From Saliterribacillus persicus (GTDB lineage: Bacteria > Bacillota > Bacilli > Bacillales > Amphibacillaceae), in the NCBI RefSeq assembly GCF_003337485.1, contig NZ_QPJJ01000014.1:1-64000 (forward strand): a DNA stretch of 64,000 bases, in the 5' to 3' direction. The notes beneath the pieces were generated by a model. The model saw only the letters and a program-made list of their open reading frames with translations. It was not told where the DNA came from and made no database searches. Below are positions 24,873-32,832 of this stretch, in pieces (the stretch's first letter is position 1; each line of letters opens with the position of its first letter). The position numbers and the translations under genes are program-made.

Positions 24873-26685
24873 ACAACCAGTAACTGCCAGAGCGCAGTCT
24901 CCTCATCATCCACCTTTAAAGAAGAAACCAAAAATAAAAAATCTTAGAGGAACGGTTAGCCGTATATGGAGTTATATGGCGACAGATAAGGTATTATTCT
25001 GGGTCGTTATTCTACTTGTGTTTATAAGCTCTGCTCTTTCGTTGCTCGGCCCTTATCTTATTGGCTTGTCTGTAGATACGTTAATAGGAGAAAGCAATTC
25101 TTTTTCGTTAACAACGCTTCTTATTATATTATCGCTTGTATTTGTATTTCATTCGATTTCGTTAGCGTTACAGAATTATTGGATGATAGATATCTCCCAA
25201 CAAACTGTATTTTCTATGCGTAAGGATTTATTTGAGCATGTTATTACCTTACCAATGTTATATTTCCAACGAAAGCAAAGCGGTGATTTAATGAGTCGCT
25301 TAACCAATGATATTGAAAATGTAAGTAGAACATTAAATACAGCCGTCATTCAGGTTTCAACAAGTATCTTAACACTGATAGGGACAATTATTGTAATGCT
25401 CTTGTTAAGTCCATTATTAACATTACTTACACTTACTATTGTCCCTGTGATGTATTATGGAATGAAGTGGATTACAAAACGTACAGGAACATATTTTAAA
25501 GCCCAGCAAAAAGAGCTTGGTGAAATGAATGGCTATTTAGAGGAAACACTTTCTGGTCATACAATGGTAAAATTGTTTCATCAGGAAGAGCGTGTGATTG
25601 ATAAATTTGCCAAAAATAATGAAAAGCTTAGAGAGGTGAGTTACTGGGCTCAGGTATACTCGGGATTTATTCCCAAACTGATGAACTCTCTAAACAATTT
25701 CAGTTTTGCAGTCATTGTTGGCGTTGGTGGCTTACTTGCAATATCAGCTAATAATGTTGTGTCAATTGGTATAATTGTAACCTTTACCACATATGCGAGA
25801 CAATTCACACGACCATTAAATGATTTAGCCAATCAGTTTAATGTTATTCTCTCAGCAGTAGCTGGTGCGGAACGCGTTTTTGAAGTATTAGATGAAGAAA
25901 AAGAAGACGATAACCTGTTAAAGGATCAAAAAGATCATTTTACTATTAGAGGAAATATTAGGTTCGATTCGGTTTCTTTTTATTATAATGAAGAAGAGCA
26001 GGTACTAAACAACGTGTCATTTGAGGCACAACAAGGGCAAACAGTTGCGTTAGTAGGTCCTACTGGAGCTGGAAAGACGACAATTATTTCACTGCTTGCT
26101 CGTTTTTATGAGCCAAAATCGGGTAAGATATGGATAGATGGAAAAGAAATTGCAAATATAAAACGTGGTGACTTACGAAGTCAATTAGGTATAGTTCTAC
26201 AGGATGCGTACTTATTTGATACCACTATCCGGGAAAATATTCGATATGGACATTTAAATGCCACGGATCAACAAGTGGAAGAGGCAGCAAAGCTTGCGAA
26301 TGCACATGCGTTTATTAAGCAACTACCTGATCAATATGATACAGTGTTAGAAGGGAATGGAAGTGGTATTAGTCAAGGGCAACGCCAACTAATATCTATA
26401 GCCAGAGCAATGCTATCAGATCCGTCCATATTAATACTAGATGAAGCTACAAGTAGTGTTGATACGATTACAGAAATCCGAATAAATGAGGCATTAAAAC
26501 GCCTGATGAGAGATAGAACAAGTTTTGTGATTGCACATCGATTAAATACGATTGAACATGCAGATCTGATTCTTGTGTTAGATGAAGGAGAAATAATTGA
26601 ACAGGGAACACACACGTCTCTATTATTAGATGACGGTTTCTATGCCAACCTTGTTCACACACAACAAAAATCCAGAGCTCAATAG
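24862..26685 (+). CDS. ABC exporter half-transporter, catalytic subunit
   Basis: A 607-residue partner of the preceding gene: a basic tail (about 1-35), six helices, and an ATPase with Walker A GPTGAGKTT (399-407), Walker B LILDEATSS with Glu528 and switch His559. Its signature is GISQGQRQ instead of LSGGQ. Since each ATP site uses one subunit's Walker motifs and the other's signature, the complex has one full site and one fully degenerate site, as in BmrCD-type exporters. AGGAGG precedes the ATG; a TTG one codon earlier is possible. Located in the cytoplasmic membrane. Confidence 0.92.
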   Translation: MKSKQPVTARAQSPHHPPLKKKPKIKNLRGTVSRIWSYMATDKVLFWVVILLVFISSALSLLGPYLIGLSVDTLIGESNSFSLTTLLIILSLVFVFHSISLALQNYWMIDISQQTVFSMRKDLFEHVITLPMLYFQRKQSGDLMSRLTNDIENVSRTLNTAVIQVSTSILTLIGTIIVMLLLSPLLTLLTLTIVPVMYYGMKWITKRTGTYFKAQQKELGEMNGYLEETLSGHTMVKLFHQEERVIDKFAKNNEKLREVSYWAQVYSGFIPKLMNSLNNFSFAVIVGVGGLLAISANNVVSIGIIVTFTTYARQFTRPLNDLANQFNVILSAVAGAERVFEVLDEEKEDDNLLKDQKDHFTIRGNIRFDSVSFYYNEEEQVLNNVSFEAQQGQTVALVGPTGAGKTTIISLLARFYEPKSGKIWIDGKEIANIKRGDLRSQLGIVLQDAYLFDTTIRENIRYGHLNATDQQVEEAAKLANAHAFIKQLPDQYDTVLEGNGSGISQGQRQLISIARAMLSDPSILILDEATSSVDTITEIRINEALKRLMRDRTSFVIAHRLNTIEHADLILVLDEGEIIEQGTHTSLLLDDGFYANLVHTQQKSRAQ

Positions 26686-26718
26686 TGTATGGAAATAATC
26701 GTCATGGAGGTGTAAATA

Positions 26719-29082
26719 ATGACGAATGGACAACAAGATAATGAAAAAAAACAAGAGCAAATCCGTGTTGATCACGTCGTTAAAGAGATCACAAGGAAGA
26801 TAAATTATTTAAGTGAAAACGTTAAAGACTTAAAAGAAAGTGTCATTGATATAAGAAGAGAATTCTGGGAAGACGTTACCGTTAACTTGGAAGAGTTAGA
26901 TGACTTTTACGAAACGGAAGCGAGTATCAAGCAACAAGCAGAATTTTTGAGTGAACGGGAAAGAAGTCACGGTCAGTTTAGTGAACGGATTGATACACTA
27001 AAACGATTAAAGGATTCTCCATATTTTGGGCGTATTGATTTTAAGGAAGATGATGAAAAAGAAGAGATGCCAATCTACATTGGTTTAGCATCTGTAATGG
27101 ATGAGAATGATGAAGAGTTTCTTGTTTATGATTGGCGCGCTCCGATTTCTAGTATGTACTACGATTTCCCACCTGGTCCTGCAAATTACGACACCATGGA
27201 AGGAAATATTTCCGGGGAAATATTGTTAAAACGTCAGTATATGATACGAAATGGTGAATTAAAGGGAATGTTTGATACAGGACTTACAATTGGAGATAGT
27301 TTATTACAAGCGGTGTTGGGCAATCAGGCGAGTACCAAAATGAAAAGTATTGTAGCGACTATTCAGCGTGAACAGAATCAAATAATTCGGAATGAGAAAA
27401 GCAAATTATTAGTGGTTCAAGGTGTAGCTGGTAGCGGAAAGACATCAGCAGCGCTGCAGCGTGTAGCTTATTTGTTGTATCGTTACCGTGAGACATTAAC
27501 ATCAGAACAAATCGTATTATTCTCACCTAATCCATTGTTTAATAGCTATGTAGCTACCGTTCTGCCTGAATTAGGCGAAGATAATATGCAGCAAATGACA
27601 TTTTATCAATATTTAAATCGTCAATTACCAAAAAGCATTGCATTAGAGTCACCATTTGAACAAATGGAATATTATTTAAATGGTGAAGGTGAAAATTTTA
27701 AAACCCGTAAAGAAGCCATGCATATTAAAGCAAGTTTAGCTTTTAAAGCTTTTATTGATGATTACCTCGATCAGCTCGGTGAAGCTGGTATTATTTTCCG
27801 AAACGTGACATTCCGCGGGAAGGCAATTGTGAAAAAAGAGGATATAGCTAAATACTTTTATAGCCTAGATGATCATATTTCACTTTCAGACCGAGTGGAA
27901 GAAACGATGGAATGGATCACAAAAGAAGTTCGAAGCTTTGAAAAGAAAGAAGTAGGAGCAGACTGGCTTCGTGATGAAATTGAATTACTCGATAAAGAAG
28001 ATTTTCTTGACGTTCACCAACGCCTTGAAGATCGCCAGCCATTTGAAGAAGATTCGTTTAATGACTATACCAAAGAAGAAGAATTATTGCGTAAGAAAGT
28101 ATTAACAAGAAAACTGCGCCCGTTAAAAACGAAAATTAAGCGAAAAGCATTTGTGGATCGCTTAAAAACCTATCGTCAGTTATTTGAACAAACAGCTTAT
28201 CAACGAAAAACGGAAGGTTTAGGAAATGCATGGGAAGCTATAAGTGATTTAACCGCTCAATCCTTGAAGGATAAGCAATTGACATGGGAGGATGCTACGG
28301 CCTATGTCTATTTTGAGAAAGAACTAATCGGATTTAATGATGTTCGAACGATTAAGCATGTCTTTATTGATGAAGCGCAGGATTACTCGCCATTCCAATT
28401 TGCTTTTATTAAAAAACTTTTCCCTGTTAGTCGCATGACTTTGTTGGGTGATATTAACCAGGCAATCTATGCGCATGCCCTACATGAAGAAAGCTTATTA
28501 TCAGAAAAGTTGGAAGAGAAGCATGAGCGAGTAGAGCTGACCCGTAGCTACAGATCAACAGAACCAATCGTTTCCTTTACTAAATCCTTTATGCCGAATG
28601 GCCATTTAATCGAACCGTTCGAAAGAGATGGAAGCTTGCCTGTTGTTATGGAAGTGGAAAACTTAAAAATGGTCGAGGAAAAAACATTAGACTTTATCGA
28701 AATGTATCAAGAAGCGGGGCACCAGACTATTGCTGTGATTGCTAAAACTCTAGCAGAGAGCAAAGAGCTTTATGAATTATTAAAGGATAGAGTAGATGCA
28801 GAGCTGATGACACAAGAAACACAAAACTTTGGCAAAGGAGTCGCTATTATTCCAGCATACCTAGCCAAGGGAATCGAATTTGATGCAGTCATTATTCCAA
28901 ATGCATCAAATGAAAATTATCAGAATGCGCTCGAACGTAATTTATTTTATACCGCTTGTACAAGAGCACAGCATGAATTAGTATTACTTTCCATTGGAGA
29001 ACCAAGTGCATTTATCCAAGATGTCCCAACGAAACATTACAAGCATTATAAAGTACATGCTATTTTTAAAAACAGTAGGTAA
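26719..29082 (+). CDS. helD: RNA polymerase recycling helicase HelD
   Basis: A 787-residue UvrD/Rep-like superfamily 1 protein resembling B. subtilis HelD (YvgS). In that family it prises stalled RNA polymerase off DNA and RNA. The N-terminus is a long coiled-coil arm (residues about 10-95, rich in Glu and Lys). Walker A GVAGSGKTS is at 235-243, and the Walker B region HVFIDEAQDYSPFQ has Asp551 Glu552; QVELTRSYRST-like motif IV and the C-terminal FDAVIIPNASNENY and FYTACTRAQHEL motifs V/VI follow. The ATG at 26719 follows GGAGGTG. It is single or loosely linked to the exporter genes 33 bp upstream. Confidence 0.94.
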   Translation: MTNGQQDNEKKQEQIRVDHVVKEITRKINYLSENVKDLKESVIDIRREFWEDVTVNLEELDDFYETEASIKQQAEFLSERERSHGQFSERIDTLKRLKDSPYFGRIDFKEDDEKEEMPIYIGLASVMDENDEEFLVYDWRAPISSMYYDFPPGPANYDTMEGNISGEILLKRQYMIRNGELKGMFDTGLTIGDSLLQAVLGNQASTKMKSIVATIQREQNQIIRNEKSKLLVVQGVAGSGKTSAALQRVAYLLYRYRETLTSEQIVLFSPNPLFNSYVATVLPELGEDNMQQMTFYQYLNRQLPKSIALESPFEQMEYYLNGEGENFKTRKEAMHIKASLAFKAFIDDYLDQLGEAGIIFRNVTFRGKAIVKKEDIAKYFYSLDDHISLSDRVEETMEWITKEVRSFEKKEVGADWLRDEIELLDKEDFLDVHQRLEDRQPFEEDSFNDYTKEEELLRKKVLTRKLRPLKTKIKRKAFVDRLKTYRQLFEQTAYQRKTEGLGNAWEAISDLTAQSLKDKQLTWEDATAYVYFEKELIGFNDVRTIKHVFIDEAQDYSPFQFAFIKKLFPVSRMTLLGDINQAIYAHALHEESLLSEKLEEKHERVELTRSYRSTEPIVSFTKSFMPNGHLIEPFERDGSLPVVMEVENLKMVEEKTLDFIEMYQEAGHQTIAVIAKTLAESKELYELLKDRVDAELMTQETQNFGKGVAIIPAYLAKGIEFDAVIIPNASNENYQNALERNLFYTACTRAQHELVLLSIGEPSAFIQDVPTKHYKHYKVHAIFKNSR

Positions 29083-29098
29083 AACTGCTGTTTTTTTT
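29070..29098 (+). terminator. Terminator of helD
   Basis: AAACAGTAG (29070-29078) pairs with CTGCTGTTT (29085-29093) with one wobble, then five more T. The left arm overlaps the last codons and stop. Confidence 0.85.
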
Positions 29099-29135
29099 CT
29101 TGAAATCATAAGTGAAAATAAAGAGGATTCCACTA

Positions 29136-29256
29136 CAGTTTCAGGCGGTCGCTTTCTGCGGGGCACGAACCCAGCTAACTAGTTAAAGAATAAACTTTTA
29201 CCAAGTGGCTCTTTGGAGACGTGCTGATCCCGTAGGAGTCGCCTTTCACTTTCGTT
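29136..29256. repeat. Degenerate copy of a Bacillus-type intergenic repeat
   Basis: The segments GGCGGTCGCTTTCTGCGGGG (29143-29162) and CCCGTAGGAGTCGCC (29229-29243) flank a diverged middle. From memory this matches the ends of a GC-rich repeat scattered between genes in Bacillus-like genomes (GGTCGCTTTCCGCGGGG ... GGAGTCGCC). It is locally GC-richer than its AT-rich surroundings. The copy appears eroded, with no open frame. Confidence 0.55.
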
Positions 29257-29362
29257 TTTCTGTATTTTAAATCCTATAAATAAATTAGAGACAATTAATA
29301 AAGCTTCGAAAGATTATAATGCTTCAGAGGAAAAGGAAGCAATTTTTCGAAGTCTTATTTAA
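29228..29362 (+). pseudogene. Protein-like fragment, possible gene remnant
   Basis: An open frame without a start or ribosome binding site runs to TAA at 29360-29362 and reads like real protein at its end (NKASKDYNASEEKEAIFRSL). Its first part is the tail of the degenerate repeat. It may be the C-terminal stub of a gene broken by the repeat, or chance. No family recognised. Confidence 0.25.
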
Positions 29363-29557
29363 AGACGAACCGCCTATTAATAAAATTAATAGTAAAATTA
29401 CGTCTAGATCCGCTCCATTATTTATAGATAATAGGAAGTGTTAAAAGTTTATACTTACCTTTAAAGAGATATGAAAGCGTTTCAAGCAGAAATGTTTAAA
29501 ATATACGAAATTTGTGTAAATATAATAGGGAGCGTTAAATTTGAAGGAGGCAATCGT
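29363..29557. other. Leader region of yvgN
   Basis: AT-rich region of about 195 bases upstream of the yvgN start. A cre-like dyad is at 29472-29484, listed separately. TATAAT at 29521-29526 has no clear -35 partner. No gene seen. Confidence 0.4.
29472..29484. promoter_or_regulatory. cre-like dyad upstream of yvgN
   Basis: TGAAAGCGTTTCA is a perfect 5+3+5 dyad. The CcpA consensus has a 4-base centre (14 bp), so this is one base short; as a 14-mer it has one mismatch. It is 74 bp before the start codon. Confidence 0.45.
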
Positions 29558-30397
29558 ATGGTTACAAATTTACAATCTACAACAAAGCTTCATAACGGAG
29601 TGGAAATGCCTTGGTTTGGCTTAGGTGTATTCCAAGTAGAAGATGGACAAGAAGTAATAAACTCTGTTAAATGGGCAATCAAACATGGTTATAAAAGCAT
29701 TGATACAGCTGCAATCTATAAAAATGAAGCAGGAGTAGGACAAGGCATCAAAGAATCAGGTGTAAATCGTGAGGATTTATTCATTACCTCCAAACTATGG
29801 AATGGTGATCAAGGCTATGAAGAAACACTTAAGGCTTTTGAAACCACTTTAGATAAATTAGGCACAGAATATTTAGATTTATATCTTATACACTGGCCAG
29901 TGCCAGAGTTAAATAAATATAAAGAGTCATGGAAAGCAATGGAGAAGCTATATAAAGATGGCAAAATCAAAGCGATTGGTGTAAGTAACTTTAAAGAGCA
30001 TCACTTAGATGACTTAATTAAAGATTCTGAAATTGTGCCAATGGTTAACCAAGTGGAATTTCATCCACACTTAACCCAAAAATCATTATTAGCATATTGT
30101 AAAGAGCACAATATACAAATGGAAGCTTGGTCTCCATTAAAGCAGGGTGAGGTACTAGCTGATCCTACTTTAACAGACATTGCAAAACGCCATGAGAAGA
30201 CTACAGCGCAAGTGATTCTTCGCTGGGATCTCCAGCACGGCGTTGTTACGATTCCAAAATCAGTGAAAGAGCATCGTATTATTGAAAATGCGGACGTATT
30301 TGATTTTGAACTAACAGATGAAGAAATGTCACTTATTGATCAATTAAATCAAGATGAGCGCAGTGGCCCAGATCCAGATGAATTTAACCGCAGATAA
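29558..30397 (+). CDS. yvgN: Aldo/keto reductase, glyoxal/methylglyoxal reductase
   Basis: A 279-residue AKR5-type barrel enzyme very like B. subtilis YvgN, which reduces glyoxal and methylglyoxal with NADPH. KLHNGVEMPWFGLGVFQVEDG opens the protein; catalytic Asp and Tyr are in SIDTAAIYKNE, Lys in FITSKLWN and His in LYLIHWPVP; the C-terminal ITIPKSVKEHRIIENADVFDFEL cofactor site is intact. The ATG at 29558 follows AAGGAGG at 7 bases; the frame's earlier ATG at 29471 is part of a cre-like dyad and not a start. In B. subtilis yvgN and helD (yvgS) are also close neighbours. Confidence 0.93.
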   Translation: MVTNLQSTTKLHNGVEMPWFGLGVFQVEDGQEVINSVKWAIKHGYKSIDTAAIYKNEAGVGQGIKESGVNREDLFITSKLWNGDQGYEETLKAFETTLDKLGTEYLDLYLIHWPVPELNKYKESWKAMEKLYKDGKIKAIGVSNFKEHHLDDLIKDSEIVPMVNQVEFHPHLTQKSLLAYCKEHNIQMEAWSPLKQGEVLADPTLTDIAKRHEKTTAQVILRWDLQHGVVTIPKSVKEHRIIENADVFDFELTDEEMSLIDQLNQDERSGPDPDEFNRR

Positions 30398-30404
30398 TAA
30401 ATAC

Positions 30405-30440
30405 AAGCACTTAGCTATTTTCACAGCTAAGTGCTTTTTT
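30405..30440 (+). terminator. Terminator of yvgN
   Basis: AAGCACTTAGC (30405-30415) and GCTAAGTGCTT (30426-30436) pair perfectly, followed by TTTT. Confidence 0.9.
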
Positions 30441-30450
30441 CTGTGCGACT

Positions 30451-30582
30451 GGCGGAATAAAGCGATAGTGTGGCGGAATTAAGCAATAGAGCGGCGGAAT
30501 AAAGCGATATCGTGGCGGAATAAAGGGATAACGCGGCGGAATACCAAACAACGCTGGCGGAATTCACCACCCATCTCGAATA
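30451..30582. repeat. Tandem array, exact 21-bp period (GGCGGAATAAAGCGATAnnn)
   Basis: Six copies of a unit opening with GGCGGAAT begin at 30451, 30472, 30493, 30514, 30535 and 30556, each exactly 21 bp apart (CGGAAT at 30453, 30474, 30495, 30516, 30537, 30558). A seventh eroded copy, CGAATAAA, is at 30577. The first four also share AAGC(g/a)ATA; the last two have diverged after the core. It starts 10 bp behind the yvgN terminator and ends before the ferredoxin promoter region. Not coding on the plus strand (stops in every unit). Confidence 0.85.
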
Positions 30583-30660
30583 AAACAAGTCATTATAGAA
30601 AAAAGATTAATATATGTTAAGATTAATAGTGTAAACACTAGCTAGGAGGGAAATAATAGC

Positions 30661-30897
30661 ATGGCCTTTGTAATTACAGCACCCTGCGAGACAGAAAAAG
30701 CAGGAGAATGCACAACAGTTTGCCCAGTAGATTGTATTGTAGAAGGAACAGACCAATTTTATATAGATCCAGATATTTGTATCGATTGTGGAGCATGTAA
30801 GGCAGTGTGTCCAGTAGATGCGATCGAGGAAGAATACGATTTATTACCCGATCAGGAAGTATACTTAGAAAAAGCTGAAGCCTTTTTCGCGAAATAA
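30661..30897 (+). CDS. Seven-iron type ferredoxin (3Fe-4S plus 4Fe-4S)
   Basis: A 78-residue soluble electron carrier. Cysteines at 9, 17, 21, 25, 40, 43, 46 and 50 give the pattern C-x7-C-x3-C-P-V-D-C and C-x2-C-x2-C-x3-C-P. The widened first motif (x7) is that of Bacillus 7Fe ferredoxins such as B. schlegelii, where one cluster is 3Fe-4S. The opening MAFVITAPC and IDPDICIDCGACKAVCPVDAI are close to that protein. AGGAGGG lies 11 bases before the ATG. Single-gene transcript closed by the terminator at 30903-30941. Redox partner unknown. Confidence 0.92.
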   Translation: MAFVITAPCETEKAGECTTVCPVDCIVEGTDQFYIDPDICIDCGACKAVCPVDAIEEEYDLLPDQEVYLEKAEAFFAK

Positions 30898-30902
30898 AAA
30901 GA

Positions 30903-30941
30903 AAGCACGTACGAAGTTAATCAATCACTTCGTACGTGCTT
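30903..30941. terminator. Bidirectional terminator, ferredoxin / thiW
   Basis: AAGCACGTACGAAGT (30903-30917) pairs perfectly over 15 bp with ACTTCGTACGTGCTT (30927-30941). T-runs follow on both strands; it serves the convergent ferredoxin and thiW genes. Confidence 0.92.
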
Positions 30942-30944
30942 ATT

Positions 30945-31445
30945 TTATTTGGAAAAAGCATGTCTCTTGATGAAATTTGATTCTTTTACTCTAGATAACA
31001 CGAATAAACCAATGATGGCACCTGAAATACTACTGATAAGAAAACCTGGAACAAATGCTAAAGCGCCGACAGATTGCCCCATTAATACATTTGCAAAAGG
31101 AACAGAAAGTAACGAAGCGATGATACCAGTTCCAATTATTTCTCCAACACCTGCTGACCATGTTTTCTTCGTTAATTTGTATAAATATCCGGCAAAAAAT
31201 GCGCCGATCAATCCACCAGGAAAAGCGAGTAATGTACCTAGGCCTAATAAATTACGTAATAATCCAATCATAAGTGCAATTACAACAGCTGGTCCCGGGC
31301 CTAAGATAACTGCAGCCATAACATTTACAGCATGCTGCACAGGATATGCTTTTGCTATACCTGTTGGAAACCATAAAAATTGTGCCGCGAGCGTTCCGAT
31401 AGCAACAAATAATGCCATCGTTGTTAATAAGGTTGTTCGATTCAT
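30945..31445 (-). CDS. thiW: ECF transporter S component ThiW
   Basis: A 166-residue membrane protein with about five helices, typical for the substrate-binding S subunit of an energy-coupling-factor importer. FPTGIAKAYPVQHAVNVMAAVILGPG and LLGLGTLLAFPGGLIGAFFAG match ThiW, thought to take up the thiazole moiety of thiamine. The ATG at 31445 follows AAGGAG at 8 bases. A TPP riboswitch and terminator lie in its leader, so it is off when thiamine pyrophosphate is plentiful. The shared ATPase/T module must be encoded elsewhere. Confidence 0.9.
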   Translation of the reverse strand: MNRTTLLTTMALFVAIGTLAAQFLWFPTGIAKAYPVQHAVNVMAAVILGPGPAVVIALMIGLLRNLLGLGTLLAFPGGLIGAFFAGYLYKLTKKTWSAGVGEIIGTGIIASLLSVPFANVLMGQSVGALAFVPGFLISSISGAIIGLFVLSRVKESNFIKRHAFSK

Positions 31446-31516
31446 CTGAAAAACTCCTTCTAAAATGGATTGATGACAAGCTACTTAGTGTGCCTAAAAG
31501 GAGTGTGAAAGTAAAA

Positions 31517-31544
31517 AACCAGATCCCTAAAAAAGGACCTGGTT
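31517..31544 (-). terminator. Riboswitch-controlled terminator
   Basis: On the minus strand AACCAGGTCC pairs with GGGATCTGGTT (one mismatch), followed by TTTTTTAC. It lies between the TPP aptamer and thiW. Confidence 0.8.
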
Positions 31545-31559
31545 AATGAACGTAAGAAG

Positions 31560-31664
31560 TTGCTACTTCCCTCCGCTGGAATAAACCAGATCAGGTCAAT
31601 AAGAGTTAAAAAGCTTAACGGCGCTTTTCTCTCAGCCTATGCTTATAGGCACCCCTAGTAGTGC
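31560..31664 (-). promoter_or_regulatory. TPP (THI-box) riboswitch
   Basis: Minus strand shows the conserved parts in order: GGGGTGC (31655-31649), GGCTGAGA (31637-31630), then CTGATCTGG (31594-31586) and CCAGCGGAGGGAAG to about 31566. P1 can form between CTACT (31661-31657) and AGTAG (31667 down to 31563). Binding of thiamine pyrophosphate should allow the terminator at 31517-31544 and shut off thiW. Confidence 0.95.
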
Positions 31665-31723
31665 TATCACCTATTTGTTTTTTTAAGAATAGCATATCTC
31701 ACGAAAAAAATAAAGGAAATCAT

Positions 31724-31743
31724 TTATCTTGAATTCGAGATAA
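31724..31743. promoter_or_regulatory. MhqR-type operator
   Basis: TTATCTTGAATTCGAGATAA is a 20-bp dyad with a single mismatched pair and fits the published B. subtilis MhqR consensus (tATCTcgaAtTCgAGATa). It covers the -35 box of the dioxygenase promoter. Confidence 0.85.
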
Positions 31744-31757
31744 ATTAAACTTATACT
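31729..31757 (+). promoter_or_regulatory. SigmaA promoter of the dioxygenase gene
   Basis: TTGAAT (31729-31734), 17 bases, TATACT (31752-31757). The -35 is inside the MhqR-type dyad. Confidence 0.75.
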
Positions 31758-31810
31758 AAGAATAGGAATTGTCGATAATAGAGATAAAGCAAAACAAGGA
31801 GGAAAATAAA

Positions 31811-32773
31811 ATGGAATTAAAAGGACTTCATCATGTATCAGCAATAACTGCTGTGGCAAAGGATAACGTTCGTTTTTATACAGAAATTTTAGGAATGCGC
31901 TTGGTGAAAAAAACGGTTAACCAAGATGACACAAGTATGTATCACTTATTTTATGCGGATGAAGCAGGGAATCCTGGTACTGATCTTACTTTTTTTGAAA
32001 TAAAACAAGCAGCTCGTTTTTATCAAGGGAATAATAGTATCTCATTCAGTGGTTTACGGGTTAAAAATGATAAGGCGCTTAACTATTGGCTTGATAGATT
32101 TAAGGAATACGGGGTCGCACATGAACCCATCAAAGACTTAATGGGACGTAAAGTAATCTTTTTTAAGGATGATGAGGGCCAGCGCCTCATGCTTATTTCA
32201 GATGAATTTAATAATGGGGTAGAAAGCGGAACACCTTGGGAACACAGCCCGGTACCTGCTGATGTTGGGATTACTGGCTTAGGCCCAGTTCGTTTAACTG
32301 TCCCAAATCCCGGACCTACTAGTGAGATATTAACAGAAGTACTAGGCTTTCGCTTTGCAGGCACATACCCTGCATATGAAGATGGCCAGCCAGACATACA
32401 AGTGTATGAAACTGGTGAGGGTGGTACAGGTGCAGAAGTCCATGTCGAGCATCGAACCGATTTAGAAAAAGAGAGACCTGGAAGAGGTAGTGTGCATCAC
32501 GTTGCTTTTCGTGTGAAGGATGAAGCAGAATTAGAGGCTTGGCGAGATAAAGTTCGCAAACGAAGACTCCCTAATTCAGGATTAGTAGATCGTTATTATT
32601 TCAAATCTCTTTATTTTAGAGAGCCAAATGGTATTTTATTTGAGCTTGCAACCGACGGACCTGGTTTTGCTACCGATGAAAACTTAGATCAACTAGGTGA
32701 GAGCTTAGCCCTACCACCATTTCTAGAGGAAAATAGAGAGGAAATTGAAGCTAACTTAACACCAATTAAATAG
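31811..32773 (+). CDS. VOC family ring-cleaving dioxygenase (MhqA/MhqE/MhqO type)
   Basis: A 320-residue protein with two glyoxalase/VOC domains (about 4-130 and 150-275). Probable metal ligands are a His in GLHHVSAI, a His in SVHHVAFRV and a Glu in ILFELATD, as in extradiol-type dioxygenases. B. subtilis has several such proteins (MhqA, MhqE, MhqO) that break down quinones and hydroquinones under the repressor MhqR; the operator in front of this gene supports the same role. AAGGAGGAAAATAAA precedes the ATG; the frame's earlier Met at 31769 has no site. No mhqR gene is in the window. Confidence 0.88.
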   Translation: MELKGLHHVSAITAVAKDNVRFYTEILGMRLVKKTVNQDDTSMYHLFYADEAGNPGTDLTFFEIKQAARFYQGNNSISFSGLRVKNDKALNYWLDRFKEYGVAHEPIKDLMGRKVIFFKDDEGQRLMLISDEFNNGVESGTPWEHSPVPADVGITGLGPVRLTVPNPGPTSEILTEVLGFRFAGTYPAYEDGQPDIQVYETGEGGTGAEVHVEHRTDLEKERPGRGSVHHVAFRVKDEAELEAWRDKVRKRRLPNSGLVDRYYFKSLYFREPNGILFELATDGPGFATDENLDQLGESLALPPFLEENREEIEANLTPIK

Positions 32774-32832
32774 AGGGAATCCCGCTACTTTCTGTGCTAT
32801 ACTATTATTGGCAAAAAGTTAGGGGGATAACA

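Noticed and set aside
29136-29256. Insertion sequence or MITE interpretation of the GC-rich repeat
   Set aside because: No clean terminal inverted repeats, no target duplication and no transposase frame could be seen.
29471-29557. Upstream start of yvgN at 29471
   Set aside because: The ATG belongs to a cre-like dyad and has no binding site; AAGGAGG precedes ATG 29558 and the family starts there.
30441-30600. Minus-strand open frame through the 21-bp array with repeated SLYSA-like heptapeptides
   Set aside because: It is open only because 21 is a multiple of 3; no start codon with a binding site, and it ends inside a terminator.
30949-31449. Plus-strand 166-codon frame opposite thiW
   Set aside because: It mirrors thiW, whose membrane pattern, ribosome binding site and TPP riboswitch are clear.
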